DNA of 64,000 bases from assembly GCA_963921795.1 (NCBI GenBank), contig OY997661.1, forward strand, positions 40,096,622 through 40,160,621, written 5' to 3'. A program made the position numbers and the translations under genes. Shown piece by piece: positions 1 through 18,456 of the stretch. The stretch comes from Nannobrachium achirus. Its lineage: Eukaryota; Chordata; Actinopteri; Myctophiformes; Myctophidae. Positions within the stretch are counted from its first letter, which is position 1. Every line of letters starts with the position of its first letter. The notes beneath the pieces were generated by a model. The model did not search any database. It worked only from the letters and a program-made list of their open reading frames with translations, and was not told where the DNA came from.

Positions 1-239
1 CCAGCTAACTTTCTAAATCAGACTTTGCCCTCAGAGCGCACACACAAGCTGTCAAAAACACAGACTGCATGACTGACTGGTTGGGATTCATTCAAACAAA
101 CCGCTTAGAATAGTTTTTTACTTTTAAATTTAAAGAATTCACAGCAGACTATGCAGATAATTTACTCATGTGCATCATGAAAAGTTCAAAACAATATATA
201 TATATATATACTGTAGTAGTGTAAATATATCTTACTGTA

Positions 240-1345
240 CATTAATAATAATAATATCTGAAATGTATATAGTGCTTTTCTGAGTACCCAAAGACGCTTT
301 ACATGGGGCAAAAAGAACAAATTAAACAACTTTATTAAAGATTAAAAAAAAAACACTAAGACTAGGGAATAAAACCATTTAAAAACAATTAAACATAAGG
401 TAGATTAGCTGGGGAAAGCAATATGGAATAGGTGGGTTTTGAGGCTGGTTTTGAGGTTTTGGGGAGTGCATTCCAGAGGGTTGGGGCAGCAAAGGTCACG
501 GAGGACTAGAGCATTCACCAAGTACTTGAATATTCGAATATCAAAGTCACTATTCGACGTTGTTCACCGAAGTCGAATATTCGCTTCTTTTTAAAAAAAA
601 AAAATTCTCTTTAAAAAATATATAGTTCATAAAGCTTGGCTACTAGATAGGAAGTCATAAGAATGAGTTGTCAATGCCCCTGGTGGATGAATTTATTAAT
701 GCTCTATACCAGGGGTTCTCAAACCTTTTTAGGCCCTGACCCCCAAAATAAACATATTTGAACTGGGGACCCCCACCCTGACAAGCACTTGGAATTGTAG
801 GTATTACATTTAATGTGATTCGGTTCCGCAGATAAATATGTTGCGAGGCGTTGTGAGCATGTAGATCTGCTATTTTCACAATGTTTGCCTCTTGCTTACT
901 TAATATTTGACAGTTTGACCAGTCCTGTTGAATATTCGACTATTCGTATACTTTGAGGTCGAATACTTCGAATACTAAAAATCACTATTCGTGAATGCCC
1001 TACGGAGGACAGGTGTAATATGGTCTCTCGAGTGGGTACTGGTGAGCAGGAGGGCAGCAGAGTTCTGGACATATTGAAGTTTATTGAGGACTTTGGAGGT
1101 GGTGCCGTGGAGGATACTGTTGCAATAGTCGAGGCGGGATGTGATGAAAGCATGAATGAGTGTTTCAGCTGCAGAGAGTGTCAGAGAGGGGCAATGTTCT
1201 TGAGGTGGAACAAGGCAGTTTTGGTCATTACAGTTGTTGCCCCTGTTGAAGTACTTAGTAGCATGTTGTATGGACCCACTAGCACTTTGACATGGCAGCT
1301 TTGACACTGTTAGGATTCCTTGTTTCAAAGCACAATGACATGGCT
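240..1345 (-). mobile_element. LINE (L2/CR1-like) 3' fragment split by a hAT insertion
   Basis: On the minus strand, 1328 to 1011 encodes LTLSAAETLIHAFITSRLDY then CNSILHGTTSKVLNKLQYVQ and SRDHITPVL. This is the reverse-transcriptase thumb region typical of L2/CR1-group LINEs. The frame resumes at 498 to 400 with SVTFAAPTLWNALPKTS, the family's C-terminus. A 3' tail with the motif AGCGCC/AAGACGCTTTACA-like lies at 260-305. The gap is exactly the hAT element 507-1002. The 5' part is missing, as usual for LINEs. Confidence 0.8.
507..1002. mobile_element. hAT-type element with perfect 8-bp TSD
   Basis: Termini are TAGAGCATTCAC and GTGAATGCCCTA. The TSD CGGAGGAC is at 499-506 and 1003-1010. It sits inside the LINE at 240-1345, so it is younger than that LINE. 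It carries a nested partial copy of the CAGTGGTT hAT family (about 709-925) with half of the hairpin module at 836-881. Confidence 0.85.
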
Positions 1346-1859
1346 ATTTATGGACCCTGCAATTCTTAGTGGCGTGTAACAATGTCAAGGCTTAGTGGAG
1401 TTTGTGGTCTTTGGTTCATGATGACTGTGAGTTAATTACATTGTTATCCAATTCAGCATTATGCAATGAATGATTTAATTGACTACTTTTGTGTACAATG
1501 TTGCAGAAAGAGATTTTAATTTTGAAAAATGTGACGGGAAATGTGTGCGTGCGTGACAGGAAATGTGTGCGTGCATGCATGCGTTTTGGGCAATGACATA
1601 AGGTTATGGGTTTTTGTGCTACAACAACCAGTTTTTATGCTTAGGCAATAAAAAAAAACTTTGATGAATACTTCCCTCTGTTATGGTAAAGTGGTGCACT
1701 TGCGTTGGTCAACGTCAGTGTTCCAACTGGAAGAGAATGAGCTTTGAGAACAGCTGCACTGAAACATTATTAGCCCAGTGTTTTTGTGTCACTCTCTGTA
1801 TTGCTGTTAGCACTTAGGGAGTTTATCCTCTCCCATCATTTGGAGAAGATAATCTAACC
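1331..1859. other. No gene seen
   Basis: Non-coding sequence with a short imperfect repeat of GACGGGAAATGTGTGCGTGC near 1530-1590. Nothing else recognised. Confidence 0.6.
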
Positions 1860-2268
1860 CAGTGGTTCTCAACCTTTGGGTCGGGATCCCCAAGGGGGTC
1901 CCCACATTATTTTAGGGGGTCCCCAGATGATTAACTTAATGTGCAACACTGTTTTCTCACTCAACAGTAAACACACCAACATAAAGTTTAAGTGTATAGC
2001 ACATTTCTAAAGTGACAATTTAGGGACTTTTTAATACCTCTGAAATGACAAATTAAACATTGGCCTAATTATCAAATATTAGAGGCAGAAATTGTGAAAA
2101 TAGACGATCTACATGCTCACAACGCCTCGTGTTGCGAGGCGTTGTGAGCATGTACTATTTTCACAATAAAACCGTGTTATACAAAATGTAATGCCTCAAC
2201 TCTTAGTGCGCGTCAGTTCAAATATGATTATTTTGGGGGTCGCGGCCTGAAAAGGTTGAGAACCTCTG
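1860..2268. mobile_element. hAT-type MITE (CAGTGGTT family)
   Basis: The ends CAGTGGTTCTCAACC and GGTTGAGAACCTCTG are flanked by ATCTAACC (1852-1859) and ATCTAACA (2269-2276), a 7/8 TSD. It contains the hairpin module at 2094-2167. It ends about 30 bp upstream of the splice acceptor of the SDR exon. Confidence 0.8.
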
Positions 2269-2299
2269 ATCTAACACTCTCGTCCTTTTCCCCTGCCAG

Positions 2300-2526
2300 T
2301 GGAGGTGGTGATGAAAGAGAAAGTCACCCAGATATCCGACGGGGACCTGATGAAGGTGGTCAGCTGCATGGAGCACGCCGTGTCGGCGGTCCGCCCGCGC
2401 ACCCGCTACTCTCCCGGCTTCGACGCCAAGCTGTTCTGGCTGCCGCTGTCCTACATGCCCAGCTGTGTCACAGACTACATAATGCTGAAACAGCAAGTTC
2501 CCCTGGCCCTGGAGTCTGCCCAATGA
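2300..2526 (+). CDS. Last coding exon of an SDR retinol dehydrogenase / 17-beta-HSD6-like gene (partial)
   Basis: A CCCCTGCCAG acceptor at 2290-2299 is followed by an open frame of 75 residues ending in TGA at 2524-2526. The peptide contains HAVSAVRPRTRYSPGFDAK followed by LFWLPLSYMPSCVTDY. This is the C-terminal signature of the SDR9C group (RDH16, RDH5, HSD17B6, DHRS9), NAD(P)-dependent enzymes of the endoplasmic reticulum that oxidise or reduce retinoids and steroids. The Rossmann fold and the YxxxK active site lie in earlier exons, which are not visible between 1 and 2299 and so should lie left of the window. A hAT-type insertion (1860-2268) ends about 30 bp upstream of the acceptor, and another (2542-2723) lies just 3' of the stop. 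The subfamily member cannot be settled from this exon. Confidence 0.85.
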
Positions 2527-2541
2527 AGACCTAGTGTAGAT

Positions 2542-2723
2542 CAGTGTTTCTCAAACCTTTTACATTTTAAGGTCTTCCCCGTAACTCTGACAGTATACAA
2601 ATGGAACCAGTGTCCATTTGTAGTGTCCATTTGGTTCTGTGAAGAGTTAGAGACTTGTATGGTCAGTGTAGATCCCCATGAAGGAACCCACAGAGTCCAT
2701 GGAATCCACTTTGGGAACCACTG
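2542..2723. mobile_element. Short hAT-type MITE in the SDR 3' UTR/flank
   Basis: The ends CAGTGTTTCTCAAACC and TTTGGGAACCACTG are flanked by GTGTAGAT and GTGTAGTT (7/8). It is 182 bp and related to the copy at 5267-5635. Confidence 0.75.
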
Positions 2724-3279
2724 GTGTAGTTGACTATTAACTACTTTAGACCACTGGTAATTTTTTACTGCCTCTGTTTTACGTTCTAAAGTCCTTGTAA
2801 CGGATCGATTTTTAAAAAATATGTTTCCTTCTTTCTTTACCAAAGTCGTTGTCCAAATGCACAGTTTTATAGAGCACAATAATGCATTAAAACTCTGACG
2901 TTAAATAGTGTCACATTGTCTGTGATTTGATTCCATCAAGGCTATTGAGTTTCGGTGTTACACAGTGCTATTGTGCAACTAATTCCCTCTATATGAGCAA
3001 AACGAAAAGAGACGTTTTCAAGGTTAACTTATCTATGGGCCAATAGAAGTCTGTCGGATCTAAGTGTCTCAGCCTTGGGACGGTGATAAAGGTCAAGGAT
3101 TATACTTACCTAATGCACAATAAAGAGCGAACCCACAATGCCATGCTACCAGTAGGGTAGTCACAACATTTTTGTTGACGATTAATTGTCATACAAATAT
3201 GTGCAATTAATAATTGTAACAGGCTCAATTGTTGGACAGGCGACAGCCAAGGTATTGGGTCAAAAGTTGTCTTTATATC

Positions 3280-3778
3280 CAGGGTTCCCACGGTCATGAA
3301 ATTCCTGGAAATATTATCCAGTACTGGAAAAGTTTTGGAATTGATCAAGGGTCCTGGAAGGTCCTGGAAAAAATAGCTATGCATTGTCTTTGGTTATTGA
3401 TTTTGTTAATAACTCTGAAATGACAAATTAAACATTGGCCAAATTGTCAAATATTAGAGGCAGAAATTGTGAAAATAGCAGATCTACATGCTCACAACGC
3501 CTCGCAACTATTTTCACAATAAAACCGTGTTATAAAGAATTCCTCAACTCTTAGTGCTCGTCAGGGTGCCGGGGTCTCCAGTTCAAATATGATTATTTCG
3601 GGGGTCATAGCCTGAAAAGGTTGAGAACCACTGGCATACACTACCTGTCTTTGGGCATTGCGCATAGGAGTAAGCGACTCGTTATTGAGCTGAATTATTG
3701 TTATATAGTCCTGGAAATCGGTTTAAATATTCTGGAAAAGTTTTGGAAATGAATTGGTAAAGATGTGTGGGAACCCTG
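3280..3778. mobile_element. hAT-like element (CAGGGTTCCCAC ends) carrying a nested MITE
   Basis: The ends CAGGGTTCCCACGG and GTGTGGGAACCCTG are inverted. A CAGTGGTT-family fragment (about 3400-3633) is nested inside it, ending GGTTGAGAACCACTG and carrying half of the hairpin module at 3468-3515. The flanks share TATATC but no clean 8-bp TSD. Confidence 0.6.
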
Positions 3779-4649
3779 TATATCTATGTGACCACACACT
3801 GTTTGTCATACCTTGGCGTAATAATGTGGTAGACCTGTTGCCACACAGACAATCTGGCTAACCGTCGTCAAAGTAAAGGGAACACCCTCTCTGTCTGTTC
3901 CTTTGACTTGCTCAGCATCAGAGTCTGTCTTGATAGGTTACCACACAGATAACAAATAACATAAAAGGGCAGACACTAGACTTGTCTTGACAGATGTGTA
4001 CTCACACACCTAGCTCATGGTCTAATTATGGGGTCCCACAGGATAAACATGGAAATATGACATTTTTGTTCATTTTATCCAACTGTTTTTTATAAATGAA
4101 GATGAATGGGAATATTCGAATGAATATGCAAAATATTAGCGATTATCTCAAATAATTAGGATCTGGCATTATGTAATGATTAATCATTACATACCTTGGT
4201 GTAATAATGTGGTAATTGCGACAGGCAGGCCTAGCTACCAGCCCACAATACCATGCGAACAGTCAATACCTTGCAACCAACATCCCACAATCAACACTAT
4301 GGTAATCTCTCAAGAACAGATTCCGAGCAGCTTCAAAGGAGGAAGAATGTTGGTACCATGCAACCAGCAACACTATCATGGTATCAGCCTACAATATCAT
4401 GTAAACAATCCACAATACCATGCAATGGTTTCATGAGGCAACCAGCTCAGGAACTGATTAACGAATATGTCGATTAGCATGAGAAAATTCCTGCATTCCT
4501 TCCTTGTACCGAGTGGTGAATATATAGGAATAGTTAGATATAGGCTACAAATTATAGAATGTCAGAAGATACATGTACATTATACCACAATTAATAAATA
4601 GCAATAACTTGACTTTTTTACATTTTAAACATGAAAAGCCCTTGTGCAG
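3779..4649. other. No gene seen
   Basis: Non-coding sequence. ACAATACCATGCRA-like phrases recur at 4245-4430 as a degenerate repeat. ACAATCTGGCTAACCGTCGTC near 3848 resembles a segment inside the composite repeats at 42.8 and 50.4 kb. Confidence 0.5.
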
Positions 4650-5032
4650 GGTTTCCATGAGATTTCAGGCCGTGACCCCCCAAATAAATTTTAACTGGGG
4701 ACCCCCCAAGAGCACTAAAAGTTGAGGAATTACAAAATGTACACGGTTCTATTGTAAAAATACATATATTTGACAATTTGGCCAATGTAGTTTGTCATTT
4801 TAGAGGTAATAACACTCAGGATGCCAGAGGTTTCCATAAATAATGGCGATTGACTGCCATAATCAAATCAATGTTATTTACCTGAAATGTGTAGATACCC
4901 CTATACACTTGAATATTATGTTGGTTTGTTTAAAGTGAGAAAACAATGTTGCACATTAAGTTAATCATCTGGGGACCCCTCAAAATAATGTGGGGACCCC
5001 CCTGGAGTTCCCGACCCACACATTGAGAACCA
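4650..5032. mobile_element. hAT-type MITE (CAGTGGTT family), worn
   Basis: It starts CAGGGTTTCCATGAG, continues TTTCAGGCCGTGACC, and ends ATTGAGAACCACTG. The body matches the other members (TTGTTTAAAGTGAGAAAAC, GGGGACCCC stretches). No TSD is recognisable and the hairpin module is absent. Confidence 0.6.
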
Positions 5033-5266
5033 CTGTATTAGAATACCAAACTCTCTACTCAGGCAGGAAGGGTCTGTCAGTGTATTATTTTTAGATGGCT
5101 TCTGTTCCTGACACTTCTCTTCCGAGCCCATATTAAAGCAACTGTTATCTACCAGGCAGTCACTGAACTGTTGCTTTCGTTTAGTAAATGTTTACTTTAT
5201 AAACCCAAAAGCCTGACAGACAGGGTTGCAAATTAGCTTCTGGCTATGAACGGATATGCAATGAGG

Positions 5267-5635
5267 CAGTGTTTCACAAACTCACATTTCAAGGTCTCTG
5301 CTTAAAGGAGCTATAGTCAACTTTTTCATTGTAGGGCCGACACTGTTTACATTCTAGTCTAGACTAGGATGTAAACAAAGTGTCGGTCTGACAATGGCCA
5401 AAATGATTATTTTACGCTTTTTGTGGTCATTTTTGAATAGAAACACATATGAAGCTTATTTTTTTATAAAATATTTTCGAAACATTTTAGCATCCGTTTT
5501 TCAAGAAAAAGTTGACTATAGCTCCTTTAACTCTGATGTCCATTTGTACACTGTCAGTTACAGACTTGTAAGGGTCAATTTAGGCCCCCAAAAAGGAACC
5601 CACACAGTCCCTGGAATCCACTTTGAGAACCACTG
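5267..5635. mobile_element. hAT-type MITE with perfect TSD and a nested element
   Basis: The ends CAGTGTTTCACAAAC and TTTGAGAACCACTG are flanked by CAATGAGG on both sides (5259-5266 and 5636-5643). A second element (5306-5526) is inserted within it. Confidence 0.85.
5306..5526. mobile_element. Foldback MITE flanked by TTAA
   Basis: Inverted ends AGGAGCTATAGTCAACTTTT lie between two TTAA sites (5302-5305 and 5527-5530). The core contains an inverted GCCGACACTGTTTACAT / ATGTAAACAAAGTGTCGG pair (about 5336-5388). The TTAA flanks suggest a piggyBac-like origin; this is inference. Confidence 0.65.
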
Positions 5636-5643
5636 CAATGAGG

Positions 5644-6276
5644 TGTTCATTTTACATGCAACCATGTGCAGCATTTGAATCAGACAAATAAAATGCAAGT
5701 CTTCATACCAAACACAACTTTCATATGCATATTTGTCAGGCACTTCCGACAACACTTGTCCCATTGACCTTTGCTCACAGTTATAGGGTTTGGCTGCCGT
5801 TTACAGCCACCAAGCTTTCAAAATTGAAATGCAGTGCTCTAAATTGTGCCATCGAAGAAATATAACATAGGCCCTTTTTACAATGTGGGGTAATTTGATG
5901 GGTGCAGTTAAATGCATCCTTCTTGTATGCTGCAAAAGGAAAATATAAACACATGCCTTAAATCAATCTCTGGATACAGAATGGCTGATAAGCACGTTAC
6001 ATTTAACACTTTTAAAGACTTACCTTTACAAAATAAATGACAAACCCCATATTTAATTGCAGTTTTATTTTATCACTTCATTGTGACAATCAAGCTGCAA
6101 CACAGTACAGGTAGCTGAACATTACGCAAGCGCCATCTTGTGGTCAAAAGTGGACGAGCACATCAGCCATTTCACGAGAAAGCCCATTATGAACAAGGAA
6201 CAAGACTTTTCTTCGCTACAGTGGCTCTATAAAGCCTTAGGAAATATACAGTTGAGTCGTTGTAATAAAGACAGAC
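5644..6276. other. No gene seen; downstream flank of atp5f1b
   Basis: AT-rich non-coding sequence between the MITE at 5267 and the atp5f1b polyadenylation signal. Confidence 0.6.
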
Positions 6277-6282
6277 TTTATT
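6277..6282 (-). terminator. atp5f1b polyadenylation signal AATAAA
   Basis: AATAAA on the minus strand, about 150 bp past the atp5f1b stop codon. This spacing fits the short 3' UTR usual for this gene. Cleavage would fall near 6250-6265. Confidence 0.6.
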
Positions 6283-6430
6283 CCATCTAGGAAACATTAA
6301 ATAACTTTTTTCGTTGACAACAAAATATTCTGCAGTGGGACCTGTTTTAAACCAAGTGCGGGACTGTTCATTAACCTCTTCCAAGAATTCCTCATCTCCC
6401 CCCCCCAGGACAATTATTTGGTGTGGGCAT

Positions 6431-13213
<6,783 letters not shown>

Positions 13214-13440
13214 GTTTAAAAGATGGCTGAAGGTGGATAGAGACGGCTGAACGGGAGGCTTTATAATGACTGGCCGGGGAGGCGACACTGAGCATGCGCC
13301 GATACGTCAAGGGCGGCGTTTTGAGGGGAGAGTTTTTTTTTGCAGGTCTTTCAGTCCGAGTGTATCGTCAAAAAAGCAACTGGGTTAAGGCAGCGGAAGC
13401 TTGTGATTGGCTGCGCGGAGGTGACCGACGAAAGTCAGGG
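13214..13440 (-). promoter_or_regulatory. atp5f1b promoter region
   Basis: A GC-rich stretch without a convincing TATA box precedes the start codon. It has an inverted CCAAT element (GATTGG, 13406-13411). A GCGCATGC-like core near 13292-13300 resembles the NRF-1 site (GCGCAYGCGC), a known regulator of nuclear OXPHOS genes. Another GCATGCGCGCG run sits in intron 1 near 13076-13086. The upstream part overlaps the left arm of an inverted repeat at 13327-13389. Site assignments are inference. Confidence 0.4.
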
Positions 13441-13802
13441 GGACGGAGATACACCTGAAAAAAACGATTATTTTGTGTTCACATTTTAATATTTACGTTT
13501 AGAAATTCCCCCTGGCTATGATTTGTTTTATAGATCTGATAACTTGTCATTTGTGTTTGTGTTGTACTGTACAGTAGGCCTACTGTATTGTCTGTTTCGT
13601 ATTTGTCTTGTTAATTGTATGTCGTGATGTTTGAATAAAGGTGTATTTAAAAAAGAAAACTAACCTTAAACTAACGCTGTAGAATGCTAACCTGCCGACG
13701 CTGGTGAATGTTAAACTGGTCGGACCAACGAGTGCTTAACCCAGTTGCTTTTTTGATACACTCGTCTCGGACTGAAAAACCTGCAAAACATACTCTCTCC
13801 GT
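13327..13802. repeat. Inverted repeat flanking the atp5f1b upstream region
   Basis: 13327-13389 and 13734-13802 are inverted copies (about 62 bp). They share TTGCAGGT, TTTCAGTCCGAG and AAAAAAGCAACTGGGTTAAG. The right arm has a few extra bases in the middle. The 345-bp interior holds the inverted CCAAT element. It may be the terminal arms of a worn transposon. Confidence 0.7.
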
Positions 13803-14389
13803 GCTCGTGAAGTAGGTTTGTGTTGTGCGCATGCTCCGTGCGGCACAGCTGACATTCTGTCCTCTGGTAAATGGTTTTGTACTATTTTGAGTTTTACACT
13901 TGACTACATTATTGTTGAACCTCTGAACATGTGTTGGTCTAACTAACACAAAGTTTACACGTTTCCTCTATGTGCTTTTGTTTCTTTATTCTTTCAGGAA
14001 GGAGGATACTGTTGTTGTGAGTGAGTGGAGTGGCCCAAAAGTTTGCCCCCAAAAAAGTGCACAATGAGAACACTGTGTTCCATTTTGGTGGTGTGAAGCT
14101 GTAATGGTGATTTTAAGTCTGAAAGAATGTAATTTCCCCCACGTCTTAATTGGCTCATTAAGCAAAGATGCACCGAGACTGAATCCCACACACCAGTTGC
14201 AGAAGAACTACTAAAATGGTGCCTTTGCCATAATAAGGTATGATGCCATGTCACTATTGTTTTTTTTTTTTTTTTTTTTGCCATCACCACTTGGACACTG
14301 TGTGTCACGTCATTAGGCTATATGTATTGTATTGTTATAGCCTAATAGGCCTATCGTACTGACGATTTTGATATCTACAATGACCCAAT
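13803..14389. other. No gene seen
   Basis: Non-coding; a T-run of about 19 at 14261-14279. Confidence 0.6.
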
Positions 14390-15030
14390 TCACTAGTTTG
14401 CAAATCCCGCCCCATTCTGCCCTGTTACTAGGCTGGGACATTAACCCTGGGCAGATTGTTTTTATAGTGGCAGTGAATGGGATTTTTTATTTTTTCATAG
14501 CCTCATTACAGCTATATAAAGTACCAAAGGAAAAACATCTACGTGATATTAATAAAAAGGGAAGAAAAAGGTACAGTAATTACATAGCAAAACAGTAATT
14601 TTCCCCCGAAAATATATGTTTTAATTAGTTTAATCCTCTGGATCAGAGAGAATAGAAATCGCGCATTGCATCTTGGGTAGGAAGAGGAGAACTATAATCT
14701 GTTCTCCTCCAACATCTCCTCACATAATAGGCTGGCTTTTCGTAATTCTGCCCATTTAAAATATATGTACCCAAACGTAACAAGTTAGACCATTGATAAG
14801 GTCCATGTGAACTAGTCTGTTGAAGCTTATTCATTACAATGATCGCAAACGCTATGGTCGCGACTCGCGAGCGGCCTGGCCGTGCTCCGCAGTGCGGACA
14901 GCCGGTGAAAGACGGCTCCCACTTTATCCGACTGCAGAACTCCACCCCCGCTTGCAAAAAGTGAATGTATTTTTCTGGTTGGCCAGTCAGGGAGTCTCAT
15001 GGACCAATCAGAAGGCTGACAAACGGTGAA
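14390..15030 (+). repeat. Dispersed repeat, copy 1 (unknown family)
   Basis: About 640 bp that reappears in inverse orientation at 62515-63360. Shared landmarks are CAAATCCCGCCCCATTCTGC, CATTACAGCTATATAAAGTA, CCCAAGATGCAATGCGC-like text and GGCCAGTCAGGGAGTCTCA. No open frame is conserved between the two copies, so a coding role is not supported. Confidence 0.7.
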
Positions 15031-15059
15031 TTCAACATAACTCCTTTGGTGCACTACAC

Positions 15060-15575
15060 CAGGGGCGTCACAAGGGGGAGAAAGTGTGACTGAGTTACTA
15101 GGGCCAAAGGTGGAGGGCCCTTCATTATTTGATATACTTTAGCTGTTGAAAAATAGCAGATATAGCTATTTTTGAAAAAGTCGTGAAAATGTGTGCAAAT
15201 CTTTGAATATTATGTAGGCCTATTTTTAAGCGAACATTTGTAACTCAAATTGTGCTTCTGGGGGGTCCCTGGAACTAAATATTTTGAGATGGGGGTCTGT
15301 GGCCAAATACATATCATTTTGGGGGTCCTTCACATGAAAAAAGTTTGAGCACCACTGACAAAGAAAATCACGATTTTTTCAAAAATAACAGATCTACAAG
15401 CTCGCAGCACAGCACTCGGTGCAGCGCTGTGAGCTTGTATATCTGCTATTTTTCAATAGTTAAAGCACAAAATAATGCGTCCCCAGTCTAAATGAGTAAA
15501 CCCCCTTCACCTATGAAGAACATTCATGGGGGGCCTGCTGTGAATCATTGTACCCAGGGCCCAGAATTTGGTGCA
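15060..15575. mobile_element. CAGGGGYGTCRC-family hAT-type element, right end lost
   Basis: It begins CAGGGGCGTCACAAGGGGG and runs through a degenerate hairpin (15148-15180) and a full hairpin module (15375-15465) to GGGCCCAGAATTTGGTG. There it is replaced by the microsatellite block, so the right terminus is missing. Confidence 0.7.
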
Positions 15576-15600
15576 CAGACTGCACACAGACACAAGCACG

Positions 15601-15790
<190 letters not shown>

Positions 15791-16172
15791 GTTGTTGGAG
15801 ACAACTAACAATTTTCATCTGGGTTTTGACAAATTTCGATTCTAACTAGTGTGGTGTTAAGAGTTAAGACCTCAACTGAGCACATGTTCTGTGCAGCTCA
15901 AAGGCTAAAGCTAAAACTGCCCAGGTCAGGGGTTCCATTCCTGAGTGACAGTTTATATGCGAGAGCTTCTGTGTACTCGGATTAGATTATCTGCGTCGCC
16001 TAATATCAGGCCTGATCAAACTGACTGGAAAATATTTCCTTTTAATTCATAGACATTTACAGGGAATTGGCAATTGGCAAACTATAAGCACAGACCCTTA
16101 AAGACTGCTTACTGCCTTGTGGGTTCGGGACGGGTACCAGTGGGGTCACACGTAGCCTTCCTTTGCACCAGA

Positions 16173-17711
16173 GTAGGGGGAGAGTGGGTGAGAGTGGTAA
16201 ACTGAGACACGTTTTACATTTGCTCCCCTCTAGGCGAACTAAAAGATATATCAGTAAAAATGTACACATTTCCCAGTAATGTGGGATGTTTCCTAACAAT
16301 GAAAGTTATCAGAATGTATTCAAGACAAAAGGCAGTGAAAATATGATTGTTTTATAAAAAGTGGTCTTGTGTCTCACTTTACCCCAGCAGTAAACTGAGA
16401 CCAACCAGAGAAACAGCGGCGGCTCCAGAGAATTGTGACTGGGGGGGCTATGGGGGAGCTGACTTTTTTAGAGCGGGGGCTCATTCATTTTGGCAACAAA
16501 CAATAACTAATAGTACTAATATATGACAAACGTGATTCACTCACACCTAGGTTATGGATAATTGAACAGACCAGATCATTGGAAGTTTCCAGCTACAAAT
16601 CTGAGGACTGTAGGTGATCGGATAGGGTTTTTGTGAGGCTGAAGATGCTTTCCAGCATAAAAAGTATGATTTTATAGCATGGTTTACATAGAAGGCAGTC
16701 AATTGTCTATCACATATTCATATACATTTTATTTATTTATTCCTTAAATACTTTTCATCAGTATTGGGTTTGTGGGGTGTCCTTGTCATTTCCACCCATG
16801 AGTCAAATAATTTGACACATGGGCAGAAAAAGAAAAAACCCTATAAAAAATGTATAAAAGGGTTTACCAAACTTTTCTCAGTTGATCCTTATGTAATTTT
16901 TCCTCTAGAATGCATTTCTGCAAAGTATATTGTTGTATATTGTTGTGCATAACTAATTAGATCATTAGCCTATTTAGTCAAATATGCTAATTGTCTCATT
17001 AATGATGGACAATACAAAAAATATATTGCAGAAATGTATTCTACATGGAAAAATACATAAGAATCAATAGAGAAAAGTTTGGTACACCTTTCATCAGGAT
17101 TTTTACAGCTTTCCCCCTGTCTATCATGTTGGGGTAATGTGAAATAGTGTCTCACTTTACCCCACAGCCACGTTTTGGGAACAAGGACATCTCTTATCAA
17201 TTCAGGGTAATCTTCAGCTAGCATCTATCACATGGATTTATAATAATAATAATCTTTATTGTCCCCGAAGGGAAATTTGTCTTCACAGTCTGTTCAAACA
17301 AGAAACAACACAACCACATAACAACACAAACATATCACAAAGACATCAATAGTACCCCACTATACACAGAAAAACCCTCTTAGCGACGGGGGCGATTGTT
17401 TATAAGTTGGTAGTTCATCAACATGTATGATATAAAATGTTCTTCCTGCATCAATTTGCTTTGACACAACAGCTGATTATGTTGACAGCAAGAAAATGTA
17501 CTTTTACTTGAAAAAACTAAACAAAACAAAACAAAATTGGGAAAAAAGCATGTTTACCCACAACACTATCAGGTCCTCTCCTTCATGGCAAGGGGGGAAT
17601 TCAAGGGTCTTGAAAATATAATGGTCACATGACCACAAATGTGTTCCATAGATACAGGGGGTGTCTCAGTTTACCCGGTGTCTCAGTTTACCCCGATCGT
17701 CTCTCCCCTAC
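16173..17711. mobile_element. About 1.5-kb element with TAGGGGAGAG..GGTAAACTGAGACAC inverted ends
   Basis: The left end GTAGGGGGAGAGTGGG, then GGTAAACTGAGACAC, is mirrored by GTGTCTCAGTTTACCCC and TCTCTCCCCTAC at 17670-17711. Inside, about 130 bp at 16838-16965 is inverted at 16975-17105. A LINE-tail-like segment (CTTTATTGTCCCCGAAGGGA) lies at 17250-17290. No transposase frame survives. Confidence 0.6.
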
Positions 17712-17955
17712 CTTTGTTTTATCCTCCATTTTATTACTTAATGTTATTTTGCAGACTCATAATACATAATAAACTGTGGTTCTGTTAAAGTTACAGTCGA
17801 TGACTTGACCAACTCACTCCTGCAAGTTGAACTGCACCAGCAATGCGTACTAGGTTAGTATTTTGATGTTATCTGATATTACTGATGCGCCCAGAATCAT
17901 GGGGGCCATTGAGGGGGCAGCATATCCAATATATAAGTAGAGGCCAGCCCAGGAC

Positions 17956-18440
17956 TCAGGAGTGTCGTTTCTTTCGTATAGGTGAGCAATCTAGCAATCT
18001 CGAGTTCTGTATCAGCTGCAGGCAGGATATGGTTTTCTTGCTAAGACCAGAGTAGAGGGAGTTGCAGTAATCAAGGCGTGATGATATGATGGCGTGAATT
18101 ACCTTTTCGAGATCGGCGGTTGACAGCAATGACTCGATTTTTGCAATGTTCCTCAGCTGAAAGTAACAGGATTGGACAACTGTTGTTACATGTTTGTTAA
18201 AGGAGAGGTCGGAGTAAAAAATCACACCCAGATTACGGGCTGCAGGTGTGACATTTGCAGAGAGGGGACCAAGTTGTGAGTGGAGGCCGGGAGAGAGTTG
18301 AGTACTTGAGTTGGGGGGACCGAATAGAATAATTTCAGATTTTGATTAATTTAGTCGAAGTAAATGTTGGGTCATTGATGTCGACAATACAGGCTACATT
18401 TTGGTTCATCCAGTGTTTGATGTCAGCGAGACAGGCTATG
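17956..18440 (-). mobile_element. LINE (L2/CR1-group) reverse-transcriptase fragment
   Basis: On the minus strand the text reads NLGVIFYSDLSFNKHV, CYFQLRNIAKIESLLSTADL, KVIHAIISSRLDYCNSLYSG and SKKTISCLQLIQNS, the diagnostic end of the reverse-transcriptase domain. Upstream, 18340-18430 gives ACLADIKHWMNQN in another frame. Both ends are truncated. Confidence 0.8.
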
Positions 18441-18456
18441 TTGCAATATTACTTTA

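Noticed and set aside
16970-17224. Open frame with HYFTLPQHDRQGE text inside the 1.5-kb element
   Set aside because: It lies across an inverted repeat and matches no transposase I know; not called as a gene.
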